A program made the translations under genes and the position numbers. Positions 22,120 through 51,887 of a stretch of DNA of 64,000 bases are shown piece after piece; positions within the stretch are counted from its first letter, which is position 1; each line of letters starts with the position of its first letter. This DNA is from Gari tellinella (Eukaryota > Mollusca > Bivalvia > Cardiida > Psammobiidae), in assembly GCA_922989275.2 (NCBI GenBank), contig OV277861.1:14780540-14844539 (forward strand). The letters run 5' to 3'. Below the pieces are notes generated by a model. The model made no database searches. It was not told where the DNA came from and worked only from the letters and a program-made list of their open reading frames with translations.

Positions 22120-23230
22120 CTTGTAAGCTGTCGTCTGTCTTTCTATATAGCGCTATAACTCAACATCAATGAATAAGTGTAAAGGGTGGAACCGGCGTCT
22201 TGGCCGAGGTCTACATTTTCTTCTTCTGAAAATATCGATACATGTACAAATAAATGGCCGTGCATTAAGTTCCATTAAAGTTTAAAATATTTGACAGATG
22301 GCTGGCATACCGTCCATATTTAATCCGATTTTTGTACTTTATGCACATTTTTCCGCAACTGCGCTTCCACTCCGCCATCTTTACAAATCGTTACGTCATC
22401 AAACAAACGTCACGGCACGCGTCCCCCGTAAGTGTTGTCTTGAGACTTTTCAAACTTGACCGAGTGTTGTCCAATCCATTGTCACCGGGGTCACATCAAA
22501 GAATAATAAAGTTCCTTCGACCATTAATAAAGAGTAGCGATCACTGGTAATGAACAGTGAACAAGTTTTAATTAGATTGTGAAGTCGCTTTCTCCTCTAC
22601 AGGCTAATATTTTCCTTCTATTACGCCCACTTGACAATCGTAACAATTGAACTTCGGCCCCGGGTGGCGGTCGGGTTGATTTGGGGCGAAACTTCAGCCT
22701 TTAAATTCAAATGAAAGCCAGATTAAAGGGTCATCTCGGAGGTTGCCATTAGCCATTGAGTCAAATGGACCCCGCGTGGCTTAGAAAATGTAAATTGGCT
22801 TGTTAGCTCGGCAAAATACAAATGCGTCGGTATGCGGTTTGTTCTTTATGGGTCTGACGCCAAGACTTCGCCTTAATTTTCAAACCTGAAGGAGCTGAAG
22901 AAGTTACTTCATTTCAAAACACCGGTCAAGTACAAAACATAAAGCGTTGACGGACAGTCTTATATAATCAATTGCTTTAACTCTTTCACCGCAATATTAA
23001 CCCACGTATTCCTGGATATTGCAGTAAATCCTTCAAATATGCTTGCTGGAAGATTCCATTACAGATATACAAGGAAGACCTAAAGGCTATGTCTACACTG
23101 GTTGCTAATATCTACTTTAGTATAGACACTAGGCTTCTATGTAAACCTGCTACAATATCGTTTGCTTAACAGTTATCTGCAACAGATATCTGCAAAATGT
23201 TGTTTTTTAATACAATTTTAAAGCCATTTT
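22120..23230. other. MITE-free island, candidate conserved non-coding DNA
   Basis: About 1.1 kb without recognisable repeats or long frames. The 22560-22900 part is complex and balanced in composition, with words such as TTAGCCATTGAGTCAAATGG and TTCTTTATGGGTC. It could be a regulatory element, but nothing is proved by sequence alone. Confidence 0.3.
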
Positions 23231-23233
23231 AGC

Positions 23234-23489
23234 TTAACCCATTATCCCATAGCCTGTTTCTAGTTTTGAAGACAGGTGATCACTTAAAGCATGTTGAAAG
23301 TAAAGCAGAATGCGCCATAAGACGCATTCTGCTTTACTTTCAGCCTGCTTTAAGCTAATATCTGATAGAATATAGAAATTATTTCTTAGGGTTGATATTC
23401 ATGACTTAAAAAAATAATTAGTTTCTTCAGTGGAGGAATAGTTTAAAGGCGTAAAAAAGGGTATTTACGGGGTACATGTAAAGGGTTAA
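23234..23489 (+). mobile_element. TTAA MITE, family B
   Basis: TTAA at both ends. The core tip is GCGCCATAAGACGC, and the right arm has TTCTTCAGTGGAGGAAT. Confidence 0.85.
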
Positions 23490-24049
23490 AAATATATTAA
23501 CATGGTGGTCAAACTGTTTTGATCTTGATATTTAACATGCATGGCATAAATTTTATTTTGGGTTGAGTGTACGGCATACGAAACGTTTTTAGATTGGCAT
23601 CATATTCCAATTTATTTTCTATTTAATATGTTCTATTCCTAAGGAATTGATCATGTACATGGAATAGTGTTGTTTCTCCAGGGTGGATAAATTAATTGAA
23701 CATCTCTGGCTTTCTATGTACATTTTGTCAATTGAAGTATGTTATTTCTCCCGAAATCAAATACAAATCCGGAATAATCTACTGAAACTGATAATATACT
23801 GAATTATTTGTTTGTTATGAACATTATTTGTTAAAGAGCTCAGAAAGATATACATTAAGAAATATTATTATATTATGTTCGACAAAGTATGTTTAAATTC
23901 ACAGAATTAATGCAAACTAATAATAAAATATTAGTTTTTAATTTGGCAAAGTATATCCAGGAAGCTTTCATTTTCCGTAATTCTATAGTTAACAATGTTT
24001 AAGATGATTTGTATCTGTAACTTGGAACACTGTTTATTCATACCATTAT

Positions 24050-24170
24050 AAAACAAAAACACGTCATAAGACTTATTAAGATATATGTATGTAATTGTTA
24101 TTGTGCATGCCACGAGGTACGTTTTACAAGTTGTGGAAATAAAATATTTGTTCTGTTCTGTGTGTTCCTC
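24050..24170 (+). mobile_element. Possible LINE 3' end
   Basis: Ends in AAATAAAATATTTGTTCTGTTCTG, a poly(A)-signal-like word plus a TGTTC microrepeat. This matches the style of CR1/RTE-like 3' tails. No coding sequence for a reverse transcriptase is visible upstream. Confidence 0.3.
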
Positions 24171-24782
24171 ATGTTTCAATGTAAATCATGAACTGAGTGT
24201 AATAAAGAAATTGAGTTCAATAAGTTACATTCACACTGTTGTATTTATTTAATCATTCTTTATTGATATGCAATCAAACGTTGGTTTGTATGTGTCGATG
24301 TTATATTGTGTGTGAATTGTTAGATAAATAATTTACATAAAGCATAGAGATCTACTGATTGGAATAGATACAGATGAGACTGATAAATTGTTTAACAGGT
24401 ACAAATACTAACACTTATTATCATTCTAATTGTCCACCATTTATCGCATTTTGCCGATCATGCTTGATGCAACCGCCGATATAACAGTAAGTTTCACGAA
24501 ATTTGTTTTTTCACGATACCTTAAAGCAATGCACCGCCCAGCTATCGATAAAATCAATTATTTGTGTACCCGTCGTGCGAAAAATACATCAAGTTTTATC
24601 GATTATCGAAGATGATCAAAGCGATACTGTCACGTAGCCAATAAAAATGTAGTTTTGTTATCAATGTGGGTATATTCGCGGAATGCGGCGTGAAACGGAC
24701 AAAAAATGTTTCTGGAATGCGCGTCTGGAAACAAATGAAGATGGACACTTTGCTGTCACAAGCTGCATCGATACATCATACA

Positions 24783-24974
24783 TTTACCCTTAAATCTCAG
24801 CATGCTGAATTGTCGTCTGCTTCAAATATATCGTCTGCGGAATAAATCAAAATTAGTTTTGTTAGTTTTCAACTGAAGCAAAGTTGAATATGAGTGACAA
24901 ACAGTTTGGATCCAGATCAGACGCCGCGTTTGCAAATTTTAACCAAATCGCGCTTAGCACGATGAGGATTTAAC
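24783..24974. mobile_element. TTAA MITE, family A, core truncated
   Basis: GTCGTCTGCTTCAAATA arm words and CAAACAGTTTGGATCCAGAT, then a jump to TTTGCAAATTTTAACC. The second arm of the tip is missing. Confidence 0.65.
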
Positions 24975-25770
24975 ATGCTAAGATGTCACGTGCTTCACAG
25001 TTATCATCGTCAAAGTTTATGTTTTTCTTTCCTGATTTTCTTTTATCCATTTCAAATGATAAGACATTATTTCTCATTCTGTCATTATTCTGCTGAATAT
25101 TATTTGGCTTAAACCTGCGTGCCATACAGTTGTGATCCTAATCAGTCGCATGCTAAAATTAAAGCAGAAAGTTTATGTATACTGCTCTAAAATAGAATTT
25201 TCTAAATATTCCGGTCAAATTTTCAAACGGTTTGGTTCCCCAAACGCATACATTTTTTTTCATTTAAAAACTCCACATGATTGACAAACCGTTTTGATAT
25301 TGATAATACACTGAATTTATTCAGAGTATAATCAGGATCCAAACTATTTGATGTGTACCTGGGTTTAACAAAGGGAACAAGTTTATTTCACCGAAATAAT
25401 TTGCTATGCAATTTATAAGGAATGCTTTAATCATAATTATAAATACGTAATTTGCAGTACAATGTCCTGCAAATTTACCGTAATACATGTATCCAATAAG
25501 TCAAACTCTTTGCCATAGCTTAAGATGTCAGAATTTTCAATTTACTGTTTTTACTTTTGTAAACATAGACTGCGATTGGGATCAATGTCTTCTTGTCTGT
25601 TTTTCAATACCCGGGAAATCATTAGGATCAGTGTTACATCATTGTAAATCTGTGTTACGGGTACTGTTACAAAATACCTGGTCACCGGATAAGGTAATGG
25701 GGGTAGTTATATTTACCTAATATTACAGATTCCGGTGACAAGATAATCGTTATGATGTTATTGGTTTGGT

Positions 25771-26014
25771 TTAAACCATTGCTACATACATACGTCTTTT
25801 TACGTCTTTGATTTACTCCTCCACTGAAGAAAATAGTTCCATTTTGTATAATGCTGAATATGCATAATAAGAAATAATTTCTATTGCCTAGCAAATGGCA
25901 CCTTAAAGTAGGCTGAACTTAAAACAGGATCACCTTGAGGTGCATTCTGATTTACTTTCAACCTGTTTTAAGTGATTACGTGTCTTCAGAACTAGAAACA
26001 AGGTATGAAGTAAA
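25771..26014 (-). mobile_element. TTAA MITE, family B
   Basis: Reverse copy from TTAAACCATTGCTACAT to ACAAGGTATGAAGTAAAAGG. The hairpin is imperfect. Confidence 0.75.
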
Positions 26015-26339
26015 AGGTTTACTATACCGGGAATGACTTGCAATCCCTCTCCACCTATAGCCCGATGTGTTTATAACATAAATATGATTTAACCCTTTCC
26101 TCCATACCCAAACAATGGTAATCTCCTATATCATGTTGTGTTTATGACAGGTGACTGTTTAAAGAAAGATGGAAATAAAGCAAATGGATCCAAATTTAGA
26201 TGTTTGATCTGTTTTTATATTGCTTTAAGCTGCCACCTGTATTCAACACCATCACCGCGGCATCAATCAGTTATGTTGCCCTTCTGTTGAAGCCTGAAGG
26301 AATAAATGCGTCAAATGACACTGCTATGAAAGATATTCC

Positions 26340-26447
26340 TTATTGGTATCGTGTACTTTAAGGCGCATTCTGCTTTACTTTCAACCTGCTTTACGTGGTC
26401 ACCTGTTTTAAAAGCTCATAACAAGCTATGGGGTAATGGGTAAATTC
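26340..26447 (-). mobile_element. Family B, half copy
   Basis: Only the half after the hairpin centre is present (AAGGCGCATTCTGCTTTACT to CTATGGGGTAATGGGTAA). Confidence 0.65.
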
Positions 26448-26564
26448 GATCTCTTGAATGAAAGCAGTGGTGATGTAAAAGCTGGATGGCAGATAAGTAC
26501 AGGGTGACAGTAACGCAAAATCAAGTCTCAAAGTGTTTCAAAGATAGGTGACTACTTATAGCCC

Positions 26565-26801
26565 ATTTCTAGTAATCCCCGTTTCTCCATAGCCGGTTTC
26601 TACTTTTGGAGATAGCAGGTTGAAAGTAAGGCGCATTCTGCTTTACTTTCAGCCTACTTTTAGCTATATGTACCTTCTGCTAGAATATAGAAAATATTTC
26701 TGATGATATACATGCATGACTGTATAAAGTGGAACCATTTTCTTCTATGGATGACTAAATTAAATGCGTAAAAATGCGTAGTTATTGGGCAAAGGGTTTA
26801 A
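26565..26801 (+). mobile_element. TTAA MITE, family B, abutting family D
   Basis: AATCCCCGTTTCTCCATAGC to GGGCAAAGGGTTTAA. Its terminal TTAA (26798-26801) is also the left TTAA of the next element. Confidence 0.75.
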
Positions 26802-27047
26802 CTCTTTCCTCCCTGAAACTTTAAATGGACAATTCCAGTTTCGATTTTTGTCTAGTCCATTTCTGGCTTTTTAGAGTTGTTTTTGTCAATTTTGGCATTA
26901 CTGACAAACAGTGAAGACCCTGATCAGAGGGCTCCTTTCGGAGCCCTCTGATCTGGGCTTTCACTGTTTGCACAGGACATGTGTACTATTCACATGTACA
27001 CTGTTTGAAAAGACGCTTATATGCGGGACTAGGGTTCAAAGGGTTAA
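26798..27047. mobile_element. TTAA MITE, family D, near perfect
   Basis: TTAACTCTTTCCTCCCTG to CTAGGGTTCAAAGGGTTAA. The core is CAAACAGTGAAGACCCTGAT with tip GGGCTCCTTTCGGAGCCC (26904-26970). Confidence 0.88.
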
Positions 27048-27606
27048 AACAGAGTGAGGAAAAGTAGACAGCTCATGTAAGAGCTTTTTTGTATTACGAA
27101 AGTATTGTACTGATTGCAAATCCAATGGTAAAACTGCATGCAGTCATAAATCTGTACTAAATATTATCTGAAGGTCAATCTGTAAACAACAACTTTATTA
27201 CCTGAATCAGTGTCAAGAAATTTGTCAATCACTGATTTCAACACTCTTATGTCAGTCCATCAGTCTTGTATTTAGTGACCACTCACTAGAAGATCCGAAT
27301 AATTATTGTTTATAGGCGGTTTTTTAGTGCAGGATAAATATAATTCAGGATGCTCCTAAAGGTTGGACTGTAAAAGGGGTCTTTCCCGACGACAATGATA
27401 ACTTTAGATTAACACTTCCATAAAAAACAGTAGTTTCTTGAGTAAGAATGAACGTGGAACATTAAGAGCAGGTGGTTGCTTTATTCAGGATGAAAGAAGA
27501 AGAAAGTTCGATTAGAAGCTTCTACATTACTGTCATCCTATACAATGTGTTGTCACTTTTTATCAAGGCGGACAGGATCTCTTTGGCGTAATCAATGGTC
27601 GAATTA

Positions 27607-27830
27607 TTAACACATTCAATCCTAGCGACGAGTATACTCGTCATTTACAAACAGTGTACATGTGAGGATAACACATGTCCCATTCAAATAGGGTAGACCC
27701 TGATCAGAGGGCTCCTTAATTTTGTCATTTTAAAATATACTGTTAAAATCAACCCTAAATAGTCAAAAATGGACTAGACATATTTAGAAATTGGAATTGT
27801 CCATTAAAAGTTTCAGGGGTGAATTATTAA
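27607..27830. mobile_element. TTAA MITE, family D, reverse, half core deleted
   Basis: TTAACACATTCAATCCTAGC to TTTCAGGGGTGAATTATTAA. The tip ends abruptly after AGAGGGCTCCTTAATTTTG. Confidence 0.75.
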
Positions 27831-27869
27831 AGTCAATTCGTTTTATCGAGGTTCTACTGTTATCGAATC

Positions 27870-28115
27870 AAATCTCACATGTACATTCTGCTTTACTTTC
27901 AGCCTGCTTGAAGCTACCATCTCTTAGAATATAGGAAATATTAGTTATGTTACACATTCGTTACTGTATCAACCGGAATTATTTTCTTCAGTGGAGGATT
28001 TAATGAATTGCCTGAAAGGTCTATATTCCAGCCGATGGTAGCTTCAAACAAGGTTTTACTTTCAACCTGCTTTAAGTGGTCACCTGTCATCAAAACGAGA
28101 AACAGCTTTTAGGTA
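27870..28115 (+). mobile_element. Family B fragments
   Basis: CATTCTGCTTTACTTTCAGC, TTCTTCAGTGGAGGATTT, then a reversed half (TTTACTTTCAACCTGCTTTA). Two broken copies lie head to head. Confidence 0.55.
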
Positions 28116-28234
28116 AATAGATAAGTCGAATATATAGAATACCTGTATTTCAAAGTTACAAGATGACGGGGTGTTCGACTAAATGGAGTTTAAGTCCTCG
28201 AATCTCAAATACGAGAAAATTCGACTGAATTATA

Positions 28235-28490
28235 TTAACCCATTACTCCATAACCTGTTTCTAATTTTGAAAACATGTTACCACTAAAAGCAGGTTTGAA
28301 CATAAAGCAGAATGCGCCTTAAGGCGCATTCTGCTTTACTTTCAGCCTGCTTTAAGCTATCATCTGCTAAAATATAGAAACTATTTTGTTATGATACATA
28401 TCCATGACTGTATTAAAATTTGAACTAGTTTCTTCAGTGGAGGAATAAATTAAACGGGTAAAAAGGCGTATTTATGGGGTAATTGGTTAA
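28235..28490 (+). mobile_element. TTAA MITE, family B, near full length
   Basis: TTAA at both ends. Tip AATGCGCCTTAAGGCGCATT is perfect and has a TTAA at its exact centre. Confidence 0.88.
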
Positions 28491-28753
28491 GAGCTATCGA
28501 CGTTCGACTGTTCATCATCTTAATATGACACTAGTAAGATTTTATTCTTCGACTGTTATCTTGTATTTTTTCAAATGTGTTGTTCTGAGAAAAGAAGAAA
28601 AGAAGAAAGTTAATTGCGAGTATAATTGGGCCACTTATTACACACGAAGTAATCTTATATCTGATCTGGATCTTGACTGTGATCAAATCCCAGACAAGTT
28701 CTGAACTACAGCAAAGTGTGCAACAAATGCAGAAAGATGTACGTAATACACTT

Positions 28754-29002
28754 TTAACCATTTCATTATCAAATTTATCGTACAATTTACCCCTTCCCCG
28801 TCTGCTTCAACATTGTTGTTTGCAATATCGTTTCAAAGTTATATTTAAGGCTAGCTGTGTAACTGACGTAATTTCAAAACAAGTGATTAACAGTTTTGAT
28901 CCTTACCAGACGCCGCGTTACGCGGCGTCTGATCAGGATCAAAACTGTTTGCGAATGCGCTTTAAAAAAAATGACGTCAAATGTTGAGAGTGAAAGGGTT
29001 AA
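28754..29002. mobile_element. TTAA MITE, family A
   Basis: TTAACCATTTCATTATC to GAGAGTGAAAGGGTTAA. The core is AACAGTTTTGATCCTTACC...GCGGCGTCTGATC (28888-28949). Confidence 0.85.
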
Positions 29003-29416
29003 TGTTACGTCATCGGATAAAACAAAACTCAAGTTCACATGCAAAGTCATCGTATCTTTAGTATCTTTACTGGTTCAAGAATTCCAAATTGGCAGCCAAA
29101 GTGTACGGTGCTATATGCTTATCAGTTAAGATGATTCATACATCACATATATTGGTTATTTATTGACTCCTTAATTGGCGATGTAGGGGTTCTTTCATGT
29201 CAATTGTTTTAAAGGCGGCTTGTTGACCCTGTATATTCCGGGTAGATGCGCCCAGTAGTTGATTGGTGCCTTGTATAAACAGTCCCCCACCGCCGATGAC
29301 AATAAAAGACGCCCATCAAACACCAGCCGCGTGCCACCCGTGTGTCTGCTTTAACTGCTGTAAAAACATAGGAACTACCGGTGCTACCATACCATATAAG
29401 GAAAACAGTAACATCT

Positions 29417-29836
29417 TTCAACCCTTTCAAGCCAAACTTTATCGTCTGCTCTTTACCCCTTTCACTGAAATGACGGCATCAATATTAAACAAATATTTCG
29501 TCTGCTTTTATGTCTCAAATTTAAATCTTAGGTATTTTGACTTAAGAAATATTGAAATGACTGTCAAACAGTTTGGATTCTGATCAGATGCCGCGTAACG
29601 CGGCGTCTGATCAGGATCCAAACTGTTTGGAAATAAATATTGACAAAATATTGTCTGTCATAAAACAGCTATCTAGACATTTCTTTCAAGTTAGATTTAA
29701 AACAGTGCAGACGAAGACATGTCGAATCGAGTGTAAAACAGTTTGGATGCTGATCAGCGTAACGCGGCGTCTGATCAGGACCCACACTATTTGCAAATCT
29801 ACCTAAGTCGCCTATATCGCGGTGAAACGGTTAACA
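29417..29836. mobile_element. TTAA-type family A with two hairpin cores
   Basis: TCAACCCTTTCAAGCC to GGTGAAACGGTTAA. It contains two A-type hairpins, 29564-29631 and 29732-29796, separated by arm sequence (TTCAAGTTAGATTTAAAACA). It is either two overlapping insertions or a duplicated middle. Confidence 0.7.
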
Positions 29837-29884
29837 CAAAAAGACAAGTAGTGTAAATCGCTGAAATTTAATGTATCTAATAAT

Positions 29885-30101
29885 TTAATCAATTACCCCA
29901 TAAATACGCCTTTTTACACCTCCAATTTATCCCTCAACTGAAGAAAATAGTTCCAATGTATACAGAATAATTAACATTAGAATTGATTTCTATATTCGCG
30001 CAGCTTGTAGCTTAAAGCAGGCTGAACGTAAAGCAGAATGTACTTGCTTTAAATGGTCACCTGTTTAAAAACTAGAAACATGCTATGGGGTAATGGATTA
30101 A
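29885..30101 (-). mobile_element. TTAA MITE, family B, shortened core
   Basis: TTAATCAATTACCCCAT to GGGGTAATGGATTAA. One half of the hairpin is shortened (GAATGTACTTGCTTTAAATG). Confidence 0.78.
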
Positions 30102-30115
30102 GGCATGTGACTGTG

Positions 30116-30348
30116 TTAACCCATTACCCCATAAATACGCCTTTTAAGCATTTAATTTACTCCTCCACTGAAAACATTAGTTCCTCTTTATACAGTCATG
30201 AATATAATAATTTACCATAAGAAAGTATTATTTTCTTTAGTCTAGCAGGCAGTAGCTTAATCCTGAATGCACATTCTGCTTTACTTTCAACCTGCTTTAA
30301 GTTGTCATCTGTCTTAAAAAGAAACAAGCTATTTGGTTAAGGAGTTAA
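30116..30348 (-). mobile_element. TTAA MITE, family B
   Basis: TTAACCCATTACCCCATA to TTTGGTTAAGGAGTTAA. Part of the first hairpin arm is lost. Confidence 0.75.
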
Positions 30349-30539
30349 GCAAGATGAAAATAAAGCAGGCTTATCACAAAGAGCCTTCTTCTCTATTATT
30401 GTTTTCGAAGTCCATCAATAATTAAATTCATTGAATTATTGAAATCATCAAACAAAAATGTTGTATTCAAATAAAGTTTATATATACGAGATGCTCTTAG
30501 AATTAAACATTCCTTTAACGAAAATAACTGATGTATTCA

Positions 30540-30656
30540 TCCTCAACGGAACAACATGTTATCACGTAATGCTATTCATTGTATAATATTTCTATGTGAT
30601 TAAGATGATGTACTTGTACAAATCTGAATAAAATTCTGTTCTGTTCTGTTCTTTAC
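30540..30656 (+). mobile_element. Possible LINE 3' end
   Basis: Ends with GAATAAAATTCTGTTCTGTTCTG, the same tail design as the copy near 24150. Upstream about 100 bp is non-palindromic. Only the 3' end is present. Confidence 0.3.
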
Positions 30657-30814
30657 TTCCATCTTGGTGTCCTTTTCACTGTATTATCATAATGCCTGAG
30701 ATATTTAACAATTAATTTTTTTTACCTAATGAGCGATGAAAGTGGACTTTATAACCAGTTTTTGGAACCAGGTCAGATGCCGCGTAACAGGGTCTTCTAT
30801 CATACTGCTGGTAA

Positions 30815-31142
30815 ATTATACTCTTACTCAAGAAAATAGTTCCAAATTTTACAGTTATAAGTATGTATCAGAAGAAATATTTTCTTTATTCTATCAAATG
30901 GTAGCTTAAAGGAGGCTGAAAGAAAAGCAGAATATGCCTAAATGTGCATTCTGCTTTACTTTCAACTACTTTAAGTGTTCACCTGTCCCCAAAACTATGT
31001 TCTATATTTTAAAAGATTATAGCTTAAAACAGGCTGAAAATAAAGTAGAATGCGCCCGAAAGCGCATTCTGCTTTACTTTCAATCTGCTTTAAGTTATCA
31101 CCTATATTGAATACTAAAAACAGGCTATAGAGTAAAGGGTTG
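30815..31142 (-). mobile_element. Family B, two overlapping partial copies
   Basis: Two hairpins (30905-30985 and 31021-31103) share one outer right arm ending ATAGAGTAAAGGGTTGA. Tips are ATATGCCTAAATGTGCAT and TGCGCCCGAAAGCGCA. Confidence 0.65.
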
Positions 31143-31358
31143 AACCAGTAAATGACAGTGACGCATATACATGCATCATTTACAACAGTGTATCTGTAAG
31201 GAGTACACTTTTCATATGCAAACAGCGTAGACGCAGACCAGGGGGTCGTAAATCAGTCATCTGATCAGGGCATGTACTGTTTGTAATTGTAAAAAAAAGA
31301 TTGGTGAAAATATAAATAGTACAAAAATGAACTAGACTGGAGCAGGTGCAATGAGTTA
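31143..31358. mobile_element. Family D, decayed
   Basis: GACGCATATACATGCATC and CAAACAGCGTAGACGCAGAC...CTGATCAGGGCATGTACTG. Many mismatches. Confidence 0.55.
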
Positions 31359-31752
31359 GCTATAATCTACCATAAGACACTTCATAAATTATGTATCCCA
31401 CTTTCAGTGGATATATTGCTGTCTTGACGGTATATTTCAATTATCATTATTTTTTTGAAAAAGCTTAAATATGACTTGGTAAATACAACTAAAACAATCA
31501 AAATCATGCTACCATATTCCAAAATGCATGTACCTTTCGCTGTCGTAATATTGTCTACTTACGAATAAGCGTAATAAAGACGTTCATGCATTTCTAACGA
31601 TACATCGCTCAAACTAGTACTAAAACTGTTGGCCCCTGTTCAAAGGTAAAGTCACTCTGCGTTTGACCAGGTTTCAAACATTTGAACAGCACATTTAGAT
31701 CAAGGTATAGTGCAGGGGTTATGATTTTAAAAAAAAAAAAAAAAAAAAAGAT

Positions 31753-32251
31753 TAACCCATTACTCCATATATACGCCTTTTTACGCATTCTATTTATTTC
31801 TCAGCTAAAGAAAGTAGTTATACTTTACACAGTCATGATCATGTACAATTATAACTATGAAACATATCTTAGCAGATTGTATTATAAGGTAGTTGAATGT
31901 AAAGCAGAATGCGCCTTAACTCTTTCCTCCCTGAAACTTTAAATGGACAAATCCAGTTTCCATTTAAGTCTAGTCCATTTCTGAGTTTTAAGGGTTGTTT
32001 TTATCAATGTTTGGCATTATGACAAACAGTGAAGACCCTGATCAGAGGGCTCCTATGAGCCCTCTGATCTGGGTATTTACTGTTTGCATAGGATAAGTGT
32101 ACTATTCACATGTACACTGTTTGCAAAGGACGCCAATATGCGGGACTAGGGTTCAAAGGGTTAAGGCGCATACTGCTTTATTTGCAACAGTCTGCTTTTA
32201 GCAGTCACCTATCTTCAAAATGAAGAAGCAGGATATAGGGCAGAGGGTTAA
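31753..32251 (-). mobile_element. TTAA MITE, family B, split by a family-D insertion
   Basis: Outer copy TTAACCCATTACTCCAT to ATAGGGCAGAGGGTTAA. It is interrupted at the TTAA of its hairpin centre (GCGCC-TTAA-GGCGC) by the D element at 31916-32164. Confidence 0.88.
31916..32164. mobile_element. TTAA MITE, family D, nested in family B
   Basis: TTAACTCTTTCCTCCCTG to CTAGGGTTCAAAGGGTTAA. TTAA is present on both sides (31916-31919, 32161-32164) and the host B sequence resumes directly, so the target duplication is TTAA. The core is CAAACAGTGAAGACCCTGAT. Confidence 0.9.
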
Positions 32252-32284
32252 AATGGACGTGTTTTCCTCGGAGAGGGTATTCAA

Positions 32285-32437
32285 GTTAAACCCGTTCACT
32301 GCATTACTTCGAGTACCGAATTGTTATTTTCATACCGTTTGAATCCTGACCAAACGCCGCCAATAGCGGCGTCTGATCAGGATCTAATCTGTTTAACGCT
32401 CACTCTCTGTGTGTGCAGATTGTCGTTCCAGGTTAAA
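32285..32437. mobile_element. Family A, short decayed copy
   Basis: GTTAAACCCGTTCACTGC to GTTCCAGGTTAAAG, with an A-like core CCGTTTGAATCCTGACCAAA and tip GCCGCCAATAGCGGC. Confidence 0.65.
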
Positions 32438-32491
32438 GTAGCATCGGTTCATTTTCACAATTTACTCGGCGTTCAATCTGTATCCTAAACT

Positions 32492-32750
32492 TTAACCCAT
32501 TACTCCATAGCCTGTTTCTGGTATTGAAGATAGGTGACCACTTAAAGCAGGTTGATAGTAAAAGAGAATGTGCCTTCAGGCGCATTGTCATTAACTTTCA
32601 GCCTGAATTAAGCTACCATCTGCCAGAAAAATTATAGAACACATTTCTTATATTAATACATATTTATGACTGTATAAACCGAGACCGCTTTCTTCAGCAA
32701 AGGAGTATCTTATAGGCGTTAAAACGAGTAACAATGGAGTAATGGATTAA
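32492..32750 (+). mobile_element. TTAA MITE, family B
   Basis: TTAACCCATTACTCCATA to CAATGGAGTAATGGATTAA. Hairpin arms are moderately diverged. It ends about 240 bp upstream of the PRDM promoter motifs. Confidence 0.82.
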
Positions 32751-32989
32751 AGGTAAAATCAACCCGGTACACGCACTAAAAGTCACGTAGTTATGTTTTA
32801 TGAAATGTTCGTTATGTTCACCTAAAACCTTTAGTTTTAAGCAAAATAATTGGGCTCTTTGAAAGTTCAACATATTTTCAAGGATTTTTCTTTTATCTGA
32901 ATTTACATGTGCAATTGCTAATTTTAGCTATTTAGACAAATCCAGCATCCTATTGTAAAATCTTTCCAACACCGTGGTCACTGTCCAAC

Positions 32990-33371
32990 CGTAGATCACG
33001 TGATAGCTTAGACCGGCATTACGTCACTCTTGCGCGTGATAGACAGCCAATGAAATTACTGCGGTATCAAGGAAGGTGTTACATAATTGTTATGCATAGG
33101 TGTTCGGGGCGGGGTTTATGTCAATCATTTTCAATTTGGCGAAAAAGCGAGAGTTTTAGATAAGAATCTGAGGAAGCTGACCGGTGGTTTATAATAGTGT
33201 TTCGAAAATATAACAATTAGTTGAAGGTGAATTATGCAAACCTGAAGATCGCATAAAGTCGCAGCATAAAGTTCGGTGCGAAATGATTGAAGTTTAAAAC
33301 CGTAGAAAAGAAAGTAAAACTGCGCTCTTTTACACTAAACTTTGTACTAGGTGATTACTAGTTTTATTACA
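32990..33371 (+). promoter_or_regulatory. Putative promoter and 5' UTR of the PRDM14-like gene
   Basis: Within 130 bp lie an E-box palindrome TCACGTGA (32996-33003), a CRE-like TTACGTCA (33019-33026), a CCAAT box (33047-33051) and a GC box GGGGCGGGG (33106-33114). The order and spacing resemble a TATA-less animal promoter, and local CpG content is higher than in surrounding DNA. It is free of MITEs, although a family-B element ends at 32750. The transcription start is not determined; about 33120-33250 is the likely area. Assignment is by motif and position only. Confidence 0.5.
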
Positions 33372-51325
<17,954 letters not shown>

Positions 51326-51469
51326 ACATTGAAGATATTGGCTATATATGACTTCAGGACAAACCAAATGTGCTCTGTATATAACATTGTGTTTTGTGTG
51401 ATATCATAAAGTATGTTTATAATGTTAGCGACCCTCAAAAACAGTTTAACACATCTATGCTTTACTTGT

Positions 51470-51532
51470 GAAACAGTTTTGACTCAGATGAGAAATGTAA
51501 AAGTACATAATTTCATCAGAGTCTACACTGTT
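51470..51532. repeat. Decayed hairpin core just after the PRDM stop
   Basis: GAAACAGTTTTGACTCAGAT then TCAGAGTCTACACTGTTTG. The tip is degraded. Confidence 0.55.
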
Positions 51533-51611
51533 TGGTGTTAGGTTAAATTATATTACAAATTACGTACTAAAACGAACGATAGCGAAGATATTTTACCCTT
51601 TGCACTGAAAA

Positions 51612-51874
51612 AATTTAACTCTTTCGGCGGCAAATTAGTCGTGAGATTTATCCCCTTCATCGTAATTGTTGTCGTCTGCTTCAATAATCGTTTCAAAATT
51701 CTGATTATTATTAGGTGTTGAAGACAGTTGACCTCTGAAACCAAGGTGACAGTAAAACAGAAAGCTCCTTTAGGAACTTTCTGTTTTACTGTTACCTTCA
51801 TTGAAGCTGTCACGTGGTTTTTTTATACACTCAAATAGGCTTCGCTTTAGTTGTCATAGAGAGGTTTTACTGTA
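51612..51874. mobile_element. Family A left arm joined to family C
   Basis: TTTAACTCTTTCGGCGGC and GTCGTCTGCTTCAATAATCG (A arm, to ~51705) pass directly into a C element lacking its left end (AGTTGACCTCTGAAACC to GAGGTTTTACTGTA). Confidence 0.7.
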
Positions 51875-51887
51875 TTATTCAAAACAG

